A stretch of 64,000 nt of DNA, taken from assembly GCF_023277115.1 (NCBI RefSeq), contig NZ_JALQCS010000001.1, forward strand, positions 2,226,001 through 2,290,000. Direction: 5' to 3'. The notes under the pieces were generated by a model that worked only from the letters and a program-made list of their open reading frames with translations, was not told the DNA's origin and did no database searches. A program made the position numbers and the translations under genes. This DNA is from Acidithiobacillus acidisediminis. Its GTDB lineage: Bacteria; Pseudomonadota; Gammaproteobacteria; Acidithiobacillales; Acidithiobacillaceae. Position 1 is the stretch's first letter; each line of letters opens with the position of its first letter. Below, piece by piece: positions 15,347 through 24,024 of this stretch.

Positions 15347-17922
15347 CAGTTGACCCCAAACTCCCGATACAGCGTCTCCAGATATTGCGTCCACCCAGCT
15401 ATGGACTTTTGCGGCAAGCGCTCGCGCAACCATTGCATGGGCCAGGTGGCACCGAATTGTTCCTTGAGTTCGATCGCGCGCTTCACGTCCCGCGGATCGG
15501 ACACTGCACAAAAGGCCAGCGCTACCGGCCCGAAGGCAAAGGACACCAGACGCTGGCCCTCGGGACTCGTCACATAGTAATCGCGTTTCGGCGTAGCCGC
15601 GGCCAGCAATTCGATCTGCCGGTCGACCAGGCCAAAAGACTGGTACATCTCCACCAGATTGGGCGACGCGGCTTCCTTGTTGGGCAGGAAAATCTTGGTC
15701 GGGCAGGATTCCTGAATGACCGGTAACAGAGGGTTGTCTCTCAAATCCGCCAGGGATTGCGTGGCAAACACCACCGCCGCATTCTTTTTGCGAAGGACCT
15801 TGAGCCACTCGCGGATTTTTGCGAGAAACATCGGGTTGTCCAGCAACGACCATGACTCATCGAGGATGATCAGCGTCGGGCTGCCGTCCAGCATCGACTC
15901 GATACGATGGAACAGGTACAACAGAATCGGAACCACAAGGCCCTTGGCAGTCTCCCCTTGCGGCAGGCTGTCCATCTCGAAGGTGAGAAAGCGACCGTTC
16001 ATGTCCAGCCCGTCGTGTCGGGCATCCAGGATATCTCCATACTTGCCGGTGCCGGTGTAGACCCCGATGGCTTCCTTGAGATGCGGATCCTGCAAAAGGT
16101 TCACCACATCCGAAATCGATCTCCCCTCTTCCATCGAGAGCCCTTCCACCGCACGATGGATCACCGCGCGGGTAGCCGCCGACACCGGAACGTTTTGCAA
16201 CACGGCCAGGCTTTCCAGCCATTCTTCGGCGAAGATCCGGCCAGGCACTGTGTCGATCCGCTCCAGCGGGGCGAAGGTCAGTTTGCTGTACTCCCCGCCC
16301 AGATCGTAGTGCTGGGCGAAGGAAGGGGAACTGGCGCCAACGGCTTCCGTCAGGGCAAGCAGAGAGCGGCCCTTGTCAAAGGCGATGACGCGGGCACGCG
16401 GGTAGCGGAGCCATTGGGCAGCTATGAGTGCCAGCAAGGTGGATTTGCCACCACCGGTCGGCCCCAGAATCGCCGTGTGGGCCAGGTCAGAAACGTGCAG
16501 ATTCAGACGATACGGGGTGCTTCCCGTAGTCTTGGCAAACATCAGGCAGGGCGCACGCCTGCCCTTTGCAGGGTGCAAACCCTTCGCAGGGTGCAAACCC
16601 TTCGCAGGGTGCAACCCATCCACTTTCATCAGATCGCTCGGGCAGTCCGGGCTCCCTGCCCAGACGGCTGTCTTGGCCGAAATGTCGGCGAAGTTCATGG
16701 TGCTGATCACCGGACGGCGGACATTTTCCCAGGTGTGCCCGGGCAGGCTTCCCAAAAAGGCTTCGACGGCGTTGACTTTCTCCCGCTTTGCCACAAAGCC
16801 TGCATTGTTGATGAGGCTTTGCACCATGCGTACCTGCTCTTCCAGTACCTTGTGATCTTTCCCGCGCAAGATCACCGTGAAGGTGAAAAAGCCCATGCGC
16901 ACGGCGCCACTGGAAACATCCCCGTCGGCAAGTGCCGTCTCCTGCTCCATGGCCTGCTTGAAGGGATCGGCGCGGTCCTGGCGCAGCTGACCCTGACTCA
17001 TGGCACCACTGATATAGTCGCGCAGGGAGAACTTGGAACTCGCCCACTTCTCGCGATAGCCCGCAATCAGCTTTTTGGAACCCTGCTGGTCCTGCAGGAT
17101 CATGCGTGTCGTCATGCGCAGGGGAAAAGGCAGGTTGTGCAGATCCTCGATCAGGAGCGGATGCGTCCTGTCGGGGAAGCCCGTCACCGTCACGATTTCG
17201 ACATTCTCTCCATCGATCGACGGCTCTGTCCCCGCGATAAAATCGTGGTGGCCCAATAACACATCCAGATAGGCAGGGATGGTCGGGGGATTGACGGGAT
17301 GCGTCTGTCCCGTCAGACATTCGTGGTAATGGGTGAGCAATCCGCGGGCATCCAGCGGCACCAGCAAAAAGCTTTGGCGCAGAATCCCCAGGGCAGACTG
17401 CAGACTGTCTTCGAACTTGCGCAAGAGGATATCGAAGCTGTCCGGCTCGTGATCTTTTTTGGATTCAATGAACATCTGTCCGGCGGAGACCTCGGACTCT
17501 GGCGGGGTCTGCCAGGTGAATACCGCAACATACCGGGACAGGAAATGCTCCCCCTCCTGCTCGAACTGCAGGCGCCGCTCGGCGTCGATGAGGGCCGATA
17601 CGGGATCAGGGAAGTGGCACCGGTCGGGATCGATATAGCCGTCTGCAGCCACACGGATGGCCGACCAATGCACGCTCCATCCCGCATCGAGGCGGGCAAG
17701 AGCGGAATTCACGACGGCGGGCAGCCGGTCGATGCCGGAATGGGACAGGCTTTCCCGATCAGGACCGGAAAATTGCACCCCGGCAGAAAAGGAGCCGTCC
17801 TTGTTCAACAAAACGGCACAGGGCTGATTCAGCACATCGATTTCCCCCGCCAAAATGGCGGGGTTCAACAGGTCCGGCAACGCGAGTTCGGTCTTGCTAC
17901 GGAATTCCTTGATATTGATCAT
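15346..17922 (-). CDS. trbE: TrbE/VirB4-family conjugation ATPase
   Basis: Inner-membrane-associated ATPase that powers assembly of the conjugative secretion channel. The 858-aa protein carries Walker A GPTGGGKST near residue 470 and Walker B LIILDESW near residue 670, followed by VVFATQSLADL, the standard VirB4 order. ATG 17922 overlaps the trbD stop (ATGA). Just before the ATPase domain there is an unusual triple LHPAKG repeat (18-bp units). A membrane-protein gene overlaps its stop codon. Confidence 0.9.
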   Translation of the reverse strand: MINIKEFRSKTELALPDLLNPAILAGEIDVLNQPCAVLLNKDGSFSAGVQFSGPDRESLSHSGIDRLPAVVNSALARLDAGWSVHWSAIRVAADGYIDPDRCHFPDPVSALIDAERRLQFEQEGEHFLSRYVAVFTWQTPPESEVSAGQMFIESKKDHEPDSFDILLRKFEDSLQSALGILRQSFLLVPLDARGLLTHYHECLTGQTHPVNPPTIPAYLDVLLGHHDFIAGTEPSIDGENVEIVTVTGFPDRTHPLLIEDLHNLPFPLRMTTRMILQDQQGSKKLIAGYREKWASSKFSLRDYISGAMSQGQLRQDRADPFKQAMEQETALADGDVSSGAVRMGFFTFTVILRGKDHKVLEEQVRMVQSLINNAGFVAKREKVNAVEAFLGSLPGHTWENVRRPVISTMNFADISAKTAVWAGSPDCPSDLMKVDGLHPAKGLHPAKGLHPAKGRRAPCLMFAKTTGSTPYRLNLHVSDLAHTAILGPTGGGKSTLLALIAAQWLRYPRARVIAFDKGRSLLALTEAVGASSPSFAQHYDLGGEYSKLTFAPLERIDTVPGRIFAEEWLESLAVLQNVPVSAATRAVIHRAVEGLSMEEGRSISDVVNLLQDPHLKEAIGVYTGTGKYGDILDARHDGLDMNGRFLTFEMDSLPQGETAKGLVVPILLYLFHRIESMLDGSPTLIILDESWSLLDNPMFLAKIREWLKVLRKKNAAVVFATQSLADLRDNPLLPVIQESCPTKIFLPNKEAASPNLVEMYQSFGLVDRQIELLAAATPKRDYYVTSPEGQRLVSFAFGPVALAFCAVSDPRDVKRAIELKEQFGATWPMQWLRERLPQKSIAGWTQYLETLYREFGVN
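16563..16616 (-). repeat. Three tandem 18-bp units inside trbE
   Basis: Three in-frame 18-bp repeats differing at one or two bases, encoding three LHPAKG hexapeptides in the linker before the Walker A domain. The sequence is near-identical between units, so copy number could change by slippage without breaking the frame. Confidence 0.85.
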
Positions 17923-18302
17923 CGAACGGGTTCCCCTTCCGTGTTTTTGGCAGGTTTCTTTTTGGCGGTCATCCGGGAAAGCAGCTTTGCGGTAAGCGAT
18001 GGCGACTGGGTCTGCGGGATATCCCGATAGGGCGCGTCCAGACTCGCGGCATCCCCATAAAATGGCTGGTACTTGCGTGAGCGCATCACCACATCGATCA
18101 TTTGCGCATCGTTTTTGGCGAGCATCTGTAAAACCGCCTGAGCCGCAACGAACAGCACCACGGCGACGATGATGCCGGGGATGGACATGGTAAAGAAGTA
18201 TACCATCATGGCAAAAACAGCATTCCACATCGTTGCCCTGCGTTCGGCCCCCATCAAGAGATGGGGGCGAACCAGAGACTGGTACAAACGGACTTCGCGC
18301 AT
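17919..18302 (-). CDS. trbD: TrbD/VirB3-like inner-membrane protein
   Basis: A 127-aa protein with an N-terminal LYQSLVRPHLLMGAERR segment, typical of VirB3/TrbD, then a membrane hairpin (VFAMMVYFFTMSIPGIIVAVVLF) and a cytoplasmic tail rich in Lys/Pro. VirB3 family members associate with the VirB4 ATPase. It starts 5 nt after trbC and overlaps trbE by ATGA. Length fits the family. Confidence 0.85.
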   Translation of the reverse strand: MREVRLYQSLVRPHLLMGAERRATMWNAVFAMMVYFFTMSIPGIIVAVVLFVAAQAVLQMLAKNDAQMIDVVMRSRKYQPFYGDAASLDAPYRDIPQTQSPSLTAKLLSRMTAKKKPAKNTEGEPVR

Positions 18303-18307
18303 GCGCC

Positions 18308-18703
18308 TTACAGTCCGAGACCGTGTGCGATCAGGGCAAGGGTCGACACATGCGCACCCATCGTCGCCGCCGAGATTCCCGCCTGCTGACCAAACCAGCC
18401 GTACTGGCTGATGAGGAAGCCGCCGCCAGCCGCGGTACCGACACCCATGGCCGCCTTACCATAGTCATGCTTGAACGCATGGACGGCACCATAGCCAATA
18501 CCCCCAGCGACACCGACACTGCCGATGAACGGCATGAAGTTACTCTGGACGAAGTTGCTGATTGCTCCAAAAGGACCGCCGCTCGCAGCCATTGCCACAT
18601 CGGCCACCATGGCCGCACCCACACCAACCAGAACAGGCAGCGCCGACTTCCAGAAACCGCGCCCCTTGCCAACCTTCTCCCGCACAACCATCTGTTGTCC
18701 CAT
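18308..18703 (-). CDS. trbC: TrbC/VirB2-like conjugative pilin
   Basis: A 131-aa pilin precursor: a basic start (VVREKVGKGRGFWK), a long hydrophobic signal (ALPVLVGVGAAMVADVAMA) with likely cleavage after AMAA, and a second hydrophobic region around IGSVGVAGGIGYGAV. VirB2-family pilins form the conjugative pilus. ATG 18703 is preceded by AAGGGGG; the frame upstream is a shadow. A GCTATACC element lies 50 nt upstream, making this the first gene of the trbCDE operon. Confidence 0.8.
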   Translation of the reverse strand: MGQQMVVREKVGKGRGFWKSALPVLVGVGAAMVADVAMAASGGPFGAISNFVQSNFMPFIGSVGVAGGIGYGAVHAFKHDYGKAAMGVGTAAGGGFLISQYGWFGQQAGISAATMGAHVSTLALIAHGLGL

Positions 18704-18753
18704 ACAACCCCCTTGATCTTCCCAGTAGCCAGGCGAAACGCACGCCTCTACTC

Positions 18754-18761
18754 GGTATAGC
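18754..18761 (-). promoter_or_regulatory. GCTATACC element upstream of trbC
   Basis: Exact minus-strand octamer 50 nt before the trbC ATG. Confidence 0.6.
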
Positions 18762-18980
18762 GAGGGGGGAATGGGATACGGGCGGGGCTGCCGGCACAGC
18801 CTTGGATGGTGTAACATGCTGCTTGGTGGCACCAAGAGGATACAGAAATGGGATGGCGGCCAGACAAAACTATGGCCCGATGCCTCTTGGGCTCTCCATT
18901 CTGCAATCGTGGAGCCCAAGTGATACAGAAAAAGGAAAATAACAGGTTTGTTCAGTGATCAACAGCGTACATCAGGTATC

Positions 18981-19910
18981 ATGATTTCCATCATCATCCC
19001 CTGCCACAACGAGTCGGAGAACCTTTCCGCACTCTACACCCGCATATCTACGGTCATGGAGCAGATCGGCGAGCCATGGGAAATGGTCTGTATCAATGAT
19101 GGCAGCAAAGATGACACCCTGGCGCAACTGCTAGCCCTCCACCGGGAGGATCCCCGCGTCGTGGTGATCGATCTCTCCCGCAACTTCGGCAAGGAGGCGG
19201 CGTTGACCGCCGGACTGGATCACGCCCGCGGCGATTGCGCCCTTCCCCTCGATGCGGATCTGCAGGACCCGCCAGAGATCATTCCGGAACTTGTGGCAAA
19301 ATGGAAGGAGGGGTATGACGTGGTCAACGCCGTCCGCCTTTCGCGCGATGGGGAATCCTGGTTCAAGCGGGCCAGCGCCCATGCCTTCTACCGGGTCATC
19401 AATCGCATGAGCGACGTGGAGATCCCTGCGGATACCGGGGATTTCCGTCTGCTCTCCCGCTCTGCCCTGGAAGCCCTCAAAAAGCTTCCCGAGCGGCGGC
19501 GCTTCATGAAGGGCCTGTTTGCCTGGGTAGGCTTCCGCACGACCAACGTCTACTATCACCGCGAACCCCGCTATGCGGGAAAGACCAAGTGGAACTATTG
19601 GCGGCTGTGGAATTTCGCTATGGAGGGAATCACATCGTTCAGCCAGGTGCCCTTACAACTAGCTGCTTATCTGGGCTTTTTTGTCTCCTTGCTCGCCTTC
19701 CTCTATGCCATATGGCTAGTGATCAGCACCCTAGTCTATGGCAACCCGGTGAAGGGATATCCGTCCATGATGGTCACGCTTCTGTTCCTAGGCGGAGTAC
19801 AGCTTATGGCCTTGGGCGTGATCGGAGAATACCTTGGACGAATTTATGAGGAGAGCAAGCGGCGGCCGGTTTACTTGGTACGACAGGTGTACCACTCGAA
19901 CAGGAACTAA
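18981..19910 (+). CDS. GtrB/DPM1-like family 2 glycosyltransferase
   Basis: Membrane-anchored polyprenyl-phosphate glycosyltransferase, 309 aa. The N-terminus MISIIIPCHNES begins the GT2 fold; CINDGSKDDT and LPLDADLQDPP (DAD metal site) follow, with RRRFMKGLFAWVGF as in GtrB/ArnC proteins. Two C-terminal membrane helices end near GVIGEYLGRIYEESKRRP. ATG 18981 is preferred over an upstream TTG. It is transcribed opposite to the surrounding pil/trb genes and followed 59 nt later by a GT-C-like membrane protein, resembling an O-antigen-modification cassette without a visible gtrA flippase. Confidence 0.88.
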   Translation: MISIIIPCHNESENLSALYTRISTVMEQIGEPWEMVCINDGSKDDTLAQLLALHREDPRVVVIDLSRNFGKEAALTAGLDHARGDCALPLDADLQDPPEIIPELVAKWKEGYDVVNAVRLSRDGESWFKRASAHAFYRVINRMSDVEIPADTGDFRLLSRSALEALKKLPERRRFMKGLFAWVGFRTTNVYYHREPRYAGKTKWNYWRLWNFAMEGITSFSQVPLQLAAYLGFFVSLLAFLYAIWLVISTLVYGNPVKGYPSMMVTLLFLGGVQLMALGVIGEYLGRIYEESKRRPVYLVRQVYHSNRN

Positions 19911-19969
19911 GAGGTGATGGCAGTATTCGACTCCTGTGTAGAACAAAATTCTTAACAAAGGGTGAAAGA

Positions 19970-21682
19970 GTGAAATATTGGCTATTGTGGGCAGCGTTTG
20001 CGGTACTTTCGGTCGCAGTACTTGTCAGCAGTCTGGGAACGGCGTTCCAGACGCTGCCGCTAGATTCGGATACTGCGGAAATGGCAATAATTGCCAACGG
20101 AATTACTAATCATGGGCTTGATTGGCTCATACACTGGCAGTTTCCACCAGACAATCAAATACTAAGCCTGTTGCCTGTTGCTACACTATATTATTGGATT
20201 TTTGGAACATCACTAACCGCAATCATATTGCAAGGATGGTTAATTTTTTTTGCAAACGCAGTAATAACGTCTGTTATAGTGAAAGATGTCACAAAATCAT
20301 TGTTCTCTGGATTTATGGCGTTTTTTCTGGCCTTAGTCGCAAATCCACAGACAGTTGGCTCACCGACAATATTGGCATTCCCGATCAGTCATAACATCGC
20401 ATGGTTCTGGGCACTGCTTGGAGCATACGGACTCATTGGATATATAAGCGGACGATCTAATGGTCTATTATTGGTTGCCCTGACGGTTATCATTGGCACT
20501 ATCTCTGACCCATGGTTCACAGCAGCCTTCACGATTCCCGCTATGATAATTTCGTGGAAAGCAAGGCGGTGGTTTCACACAGAATTACACCGAAAATCCG
20601 TTGTAATTAAAATAATTGCCATTTGCTTTGTCTTTGGTGAAATCGTCAGCATGGCCTTGCATTACTTTGGCATCTTCTTGCCTAATGGTGACCCAATAGC
20701 TTCACTGGGACTACTAATAAAGCACATCCCGATCTTGGCGAAAAGCCTTTTATTGATGTTCTCTTTTACCCCTATTCCCAACGACGGCCCATTTATGGTG
20801 CTGTGGGTATTATATGCTGTAACTGCAGCGATGACGGCATTCATTCTATTCCGCTTAAAGGTGGCAGAAGACAATTTCACGCGAATTACGATTCGGTTTT
20901 TCATGCTATCAATATCTACAATTTTAGTTGCCTTCATAGTTACCGGTTTTGCGCAAAACATAGGTGCATCAAGATTTCTTGTTAATGTTTACTATTCGGT
21001 GATTGTCATTATATCTATATCGGTGCATAGATGTTGGGCAAACATCCGCCACGAAAACAAAATTCAGAATGCTTTCTGTATTGCGCCGGGCATAGCGCTG
21101 ATGTGTTATATCATGCTAACTGTCCACCTTATTGTAGGAACTGGCATGCGGTTCAACGTTAGCAAAAACGAGCGAACTCTAAATATTCTTGTCCACTTTT
21201 TGGAAGAAAAGCATCTCAATTACGGATTCGGTCCTTACTTTCAAAACGTCAATACAATGTTGCTCAACGTTGTGTCGAGCGAAAATGTTACAGGAGTCCC
21301 TGTCTCTTGCAATATGGGATACATGACCCCGTTTTTTGGTGGTGGCGGCAATAAACTATGGCTATCACCAGATAAGTCAGTTATACATAATCAGTTCGTC
21401 GTATTTCGCCGTGGAGACGTACGCTATAATCAATGTATAAAAAATAACGCCGGAATTCCTAACAAGGTCTATCACATTGATAACTGGACGATATTTGGGT
21501 ATCACAAAAACCTGACTCCGATGACGTTAGAAAACGTCAAAATTAAACATGAAGCATGGGTAAGATATAATATAAAGCGCAACAGAATCGGAATAACCAA
21601 AGTCTGCAAACAGTTAGGGATAAACCAGCGTTGGATACAGAGCGCATATGGCTGGTTACTCGCACATGGTATTGGAAATTAA
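19970..21682 (+). CDS. Polytopic membrane protein, GT-C glycosyltransferase-like
   Basis: A 570-aa protein with about ten membrane segments in the first 380 residues and a soluble C-terminal part. An early acidic SDTAEMA segment in the first extracytoplasmic loop fits GT-C enzymes, which use polyprenyl-linked sugars. The start is GTG 19970 with GGTGAAAG upstream. The gene is markedly more AT-rich than its neighbours, indicating separate acquisition. Paired with the GtrB-like gene it would transfer a sugar to an outer target (LPS or pilus). The family call is from topology and context. Confidence 0.6.
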   Translation: MKYWLLWAAFAVLSVAVLVSSLGTAFQTLPLDSDTAEMAIIANGITNHGLDWLIHWQFPPDNQILSLLPVATLYYWIFGTSLTAIILQGWLIFFANAVITSVIVKDVTKSLFSGFMAFFLALVANPQTVGSPTILAFPISHNIAWFWALLGAYGLIGYISGRSNGLLLVALTVIIGTISDPWFTAAFTIPAMIISWKARRWFHTELHRKSVVIKIIAICFVFGEIVSMALHYFGIFLPNGDPIASLGLLIKHIPILAKSLLLMFSFTPIPNDGPFMVLWVLYAVTAAMTAFILFRLKVAEDNFTRITIRFFMLSISTILVAFIVTGFAQNIGASRFLVNVYYSVIVIISISVHRCWANIRHENKIQNAFCIAPGIALMCYIMLTVHLIVGTGMRFNVSKNERTLNILVHFLEEKHLNYGFGPYFQNVNTMLLNVVSSENVTGVPVSCNMGYMTPFFGGGGNKLWLSPDKSVIHNQFVVFRRGDVRYNQCIKNNAGIPNKVYHIDNWTIFGYHKNLTPMTLENVKIKHEAWVRYNIKRNRIGITKVCKQLGINQRWIQSAYGWLLAHGIGN

Positions 21683-21690
21683 GAACGCTT

Positions 21691-23262
21691 TTATGAAAAG
21701 TTTCCGCACACCCATGCAACTGTGGTTGGAGCGTTTCCATTACTAAAACCTGTAGCATATGCCTGCCAAGAGTATTGTCCATTGGAATAAGGGCCTCCAG
21801 ACGGGTAGACTGCAGCATATCCATTGTAAGTCCAAGCAGAACCCATCAAGTAACAAAGATCCCAATTTCCAAGGTTGAATGCCTGTCCATTGTCGCTGGA
21901 CGCACTTCCAGTGGTTCCGATATTAAAATTGGTACCCCCCATCGCTTGCCAAGACCCATTATTACACGTCAGCACCTGCCCACTCCCATTGGCATTCGCC
22001 GCGATCGCGCCATTCGGCGAACATCCCCAGCCGATGTTGGCCGAGCCGCCCGCTGTGCCCAGGGTCGCGTCGTAATTGGCTTGTACCTGACCGCCGGCAA
22101 CAATATTGCCGTTCGACCAGATATAATTCGACCCTAGGGCATTGTTGGCGGTGAAGGTTCCAGCCACTGCGCCGTTACCCTGATTATTGATCCATCCCGC
22201 GGCCCCGCCATTTACCGTAATGGCATTTTGCGCATTCACGTTACCTGTGCTGTTGACGTAGCCCCCCTGAACCGTGCCATTCGTCACGATGGACGCCCCG
22301 CCATTTTGCGATTGCATGTACGCATAGTTCGCCCCATTTAGCGAACTGGTAACTACCTGGCCGCCACCCCCTATGCCTCCATTGAAATCGTTCATGTACG
22401 CATTCAGGCTGCCGTTCTCTCCTGTGCCAACCGTGCCATTTGCGTATATGTCCCAGGAATGAATACCGCCACCCCAACCGCCAGGGAAACCTTGGCCCGC
22501 CTGTTCGTCAACTCCCAGTTGTCCCTGTAGACTAGCCGGACTACCCCCGTGTGCTGCTCCGGGGTTTCCCAAAGTAACATCGTCGTTGACGTTCACATTT
22601 TGGGCATTATTGACATTGTTGTTCCCCATATCCAGATTCGTCTGCATCTGGTTGAGTTGTGGTTGCCCGGGAACCGCAACACGGTACAGATAATCGTTCT
22701 GCACCTGCCCGTTGCTGTACTCGATGAGAGCAGCCAGGTGCCCCGGCTGGGCCGCCGTGTAGGCAGTTGGCACTTTCCAGCCCGCATACACACCACAAGC
22801 CTCACCCGCAGCACAACCTGGAACCGCCGTGTTCCCGGTTCCGCCGCCAACGACACCGCCTGGGCTGCCTGCAATCTGCGCTGCAAGCCCCAAGGACTGC
22901 GTATTGACAGCCTGCCCCCCCGTCGAGAGCACCAATGCCTGCAACTGACCAGCGGACGGCTGTAATACCTGCACCTCCCAGGTTTGGTTGTATGGATTGT
23001 TCGCCTGGAAACCGTTGGGCAGGTATCCCGTGTTCACCAGCATGGGGATGGTGATCGTGACCGGACTGGTGGCCGTCGCCTGTCCCTCGATGTTTGCGGA
23101 GTACGTGGTGATGTACCCCTCGGCGGCTTTCTGGATACGCGCCATTTGCAGGGCTGCAACCGTCGCCATGGTCTGGCGGCTCTGGTAGTTCAGGTAATGC
23201 ACACCCAGAGGCGCCATGATGGCAAGCCCAATCAGTACAAAAACCATCGCTATTGGATTCAT
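21691..23262 (-). CDS. pilV: PilV-like minor pilin/adhesin
   Basis: A 523-aa tip adhesin of the R64-type thin pilus. It begins MNPIAMVFVLIG with a hydrophobic alpha-N domain, then YQSRQTMATVAALQMARIQKAAEGY as in type IVb pilins, then a long Gly/Asn-rich region with repeating NGxV-like strands. The C-terminus has GCSPNGAIAANANGSGQVLTC, resembling the receptor-binding ends of R64 PilV. SD AGGGGG precedes ATG 23262. I see no rci recombinase or shufflon repeats, so the C-terminus seems fixed. It ends 8 nt from the convergent GT-C gene. Confidence 0.8.
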   Translation of the reverse strand: MNPIAMVFVLIGLAIMAPLGVHYLNYQSRQTMATVAALQMARIQKAAEGYITTYSANIEGQATATSPVTITIPMLVNTGYLPNGFQANNPYNQTWEVQVLQPSAGQLQALVLSTGGQAVNTQSLGLAAQIAGSPGGVVGGGTGNTAVPGCAAGEACGVYAGWKVPTAYTAAQPGHLAALIEYSNGQVQNDYLYRVAVPGQPQLNQMQTNLDMGNNNVNNAQNVNVNDDVTLGNPGAAHGGSPASLQGQLGVDEQAGQGFPGGWGGGIHSWDIYANGTVGTGENGSLNAYMNDFNGGIGGGGQVVTSSLNGANYAYMQSQNGGASIVTNGTVQGGYVNSTGNVNAQNAITVNGGAAGWINNQGNGAVAGTFTANNALGSNYIWSNGNIVAGGQVQANYDATLGTAGGSANIGWGCSPNGAIAANANGSGQVLTCNNGSWQAMGGTNFNIGTTGSASSDNGQAFNLGNWDLCYLMGSAWTYNGYAAVYPSGGPYSNGQYSWQAYATGFSNGNAPTTVAWVCGNFS

Positions 23263-23275
23263 GACCGGTTACCCC

Positions 23276-23773
23276 CTAGTTGTTCTCGTTGCTTGGATAC
23301 TGAACCATCCAGGCCAGATCGCCATTGGCAGCGCCTGCAGGTGCCGCGCCGATCCCGATGCCACCGCATTCGGAAAGTATCTCGCCATTCTGGACATAGC
23401 CATACGCACAATCATTCGTTGTCTCATCGCTGACCATGCCCATGTCATTCGACGTGGCGGAATCCGTCCAGACGACCAGATCTCCACCCTGATCCTGTGC
23501 TTGCCAGTTCGGCGGGAAAGCCACACCGCCCATATACGGAGCCAACTGCTGTGCCGTATAACTCCCCCCGGATGGAGCATTCGCTTCCGCATAGGCCAAG
23601 GTAGCCCTGCTGACCGCGATAAAATCATAAACGTTGGAAGCGCTGTCCTCAGAACTTCCATCAGCAGGCTGTTGGCTGTACACCGGCACGATCCCCGAGC
23701 GTGAGGGAATCTGCAGGGAGGCCCCCATGAACAGCAAGAAGGACAGGAACATCAACGGAAAGACATAGACCAT
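23276..23773 (-). CDS. pilM: PilM-like thin pilus protein
   Basis: A 165-aa protein with one N-terminal membrane anchor (MVYVFPLMFLSFLLFMGASL) and a periplasmic domain starting YSQQPADG, including VYDFIAVSRATLAYAEAN. Size and layout fit R64 PilM, required for thin pilus formation. ATG 23773 overlaps the upstream small membrane gene by 22 nt. It directly precedes pilV. Confidence 0.65.
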   Translation of the reverse strand: MVYVFPLMFLSFLLFMGASLQIPSRSGIVPVYSQQPADGSSEDSASNVYDFIAVSRATLAYAEANAPSGGSYTAQQLAPYMGGVAFPPNWQAQDQGGDLVVWTDSATSNDMGMVSDETTNDCAYGYVQNGEILSECGGIGIGAAPAGAANGDLAWMVQYPSNENN

Positions 23774-24024
23774 GCCGACACCCTCAGACCGATTGCAAGG
23801 AGAGCCACACGGCGATCCGCAGGGGTCACGATCAGTCGCACCATTCTCCCCGTCCCGTCCCGCCAGGCCGACCAGGCAGCCAAAACCGCAGAGAGAAGCC
23901 ACCCCAAGGACATCCACCACGCACCTTGCCAGACGAACCAAAGAAAGCCGGCAAAGCTCACCAGAGCGCAGGCAACGTCAAAGGATCGCCAGGATGCCAT
24001 GCGGGAAGCCCCTCTCCGGATCAT
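23752..24024 (-). CDS. Small two-helix membrane protein in the pil operon
   Basis: A 90-aa protein with two hydrophobic segments (ACALVSFAGFLWFVW and MSLGWLLSAVLAAW) and a basic C-terminal part. ATG 24024 overlaps the stop of the PilT-like ATPase gene (ATGA) and its 3' end overlaps pilM. No family recognised; it may be a pilus assembly accessory protein. Confidence 0.55.
   Translation of the reverse strand: MIRRGASRMASWRSFDVACALVSFAGFLWFVWQGAWWMSLGWLLSAVLAAWSAWRDGTGRMVRLIVTPADRRVALLAIGLRVSAWSMSFR

Noticed and set aside
16561-16620. Triple repeat as a CRISPR-like array
   Set aside because: Units are contiguous 18-bp tandem copies without spacers and lie in frame inside trbE.
15907-17259. 450-aa plus-strand ORF
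   Set aside because: Antisense shadow of trbE, rich in His/Arg/Gln as expected from reversed coding sequence.
22549-23062. Possible shufflon segments in pilV
   Set aside because: No inverted repeats of shufflon type and no rci recombinase gene were found; only one C-terminal end is present.
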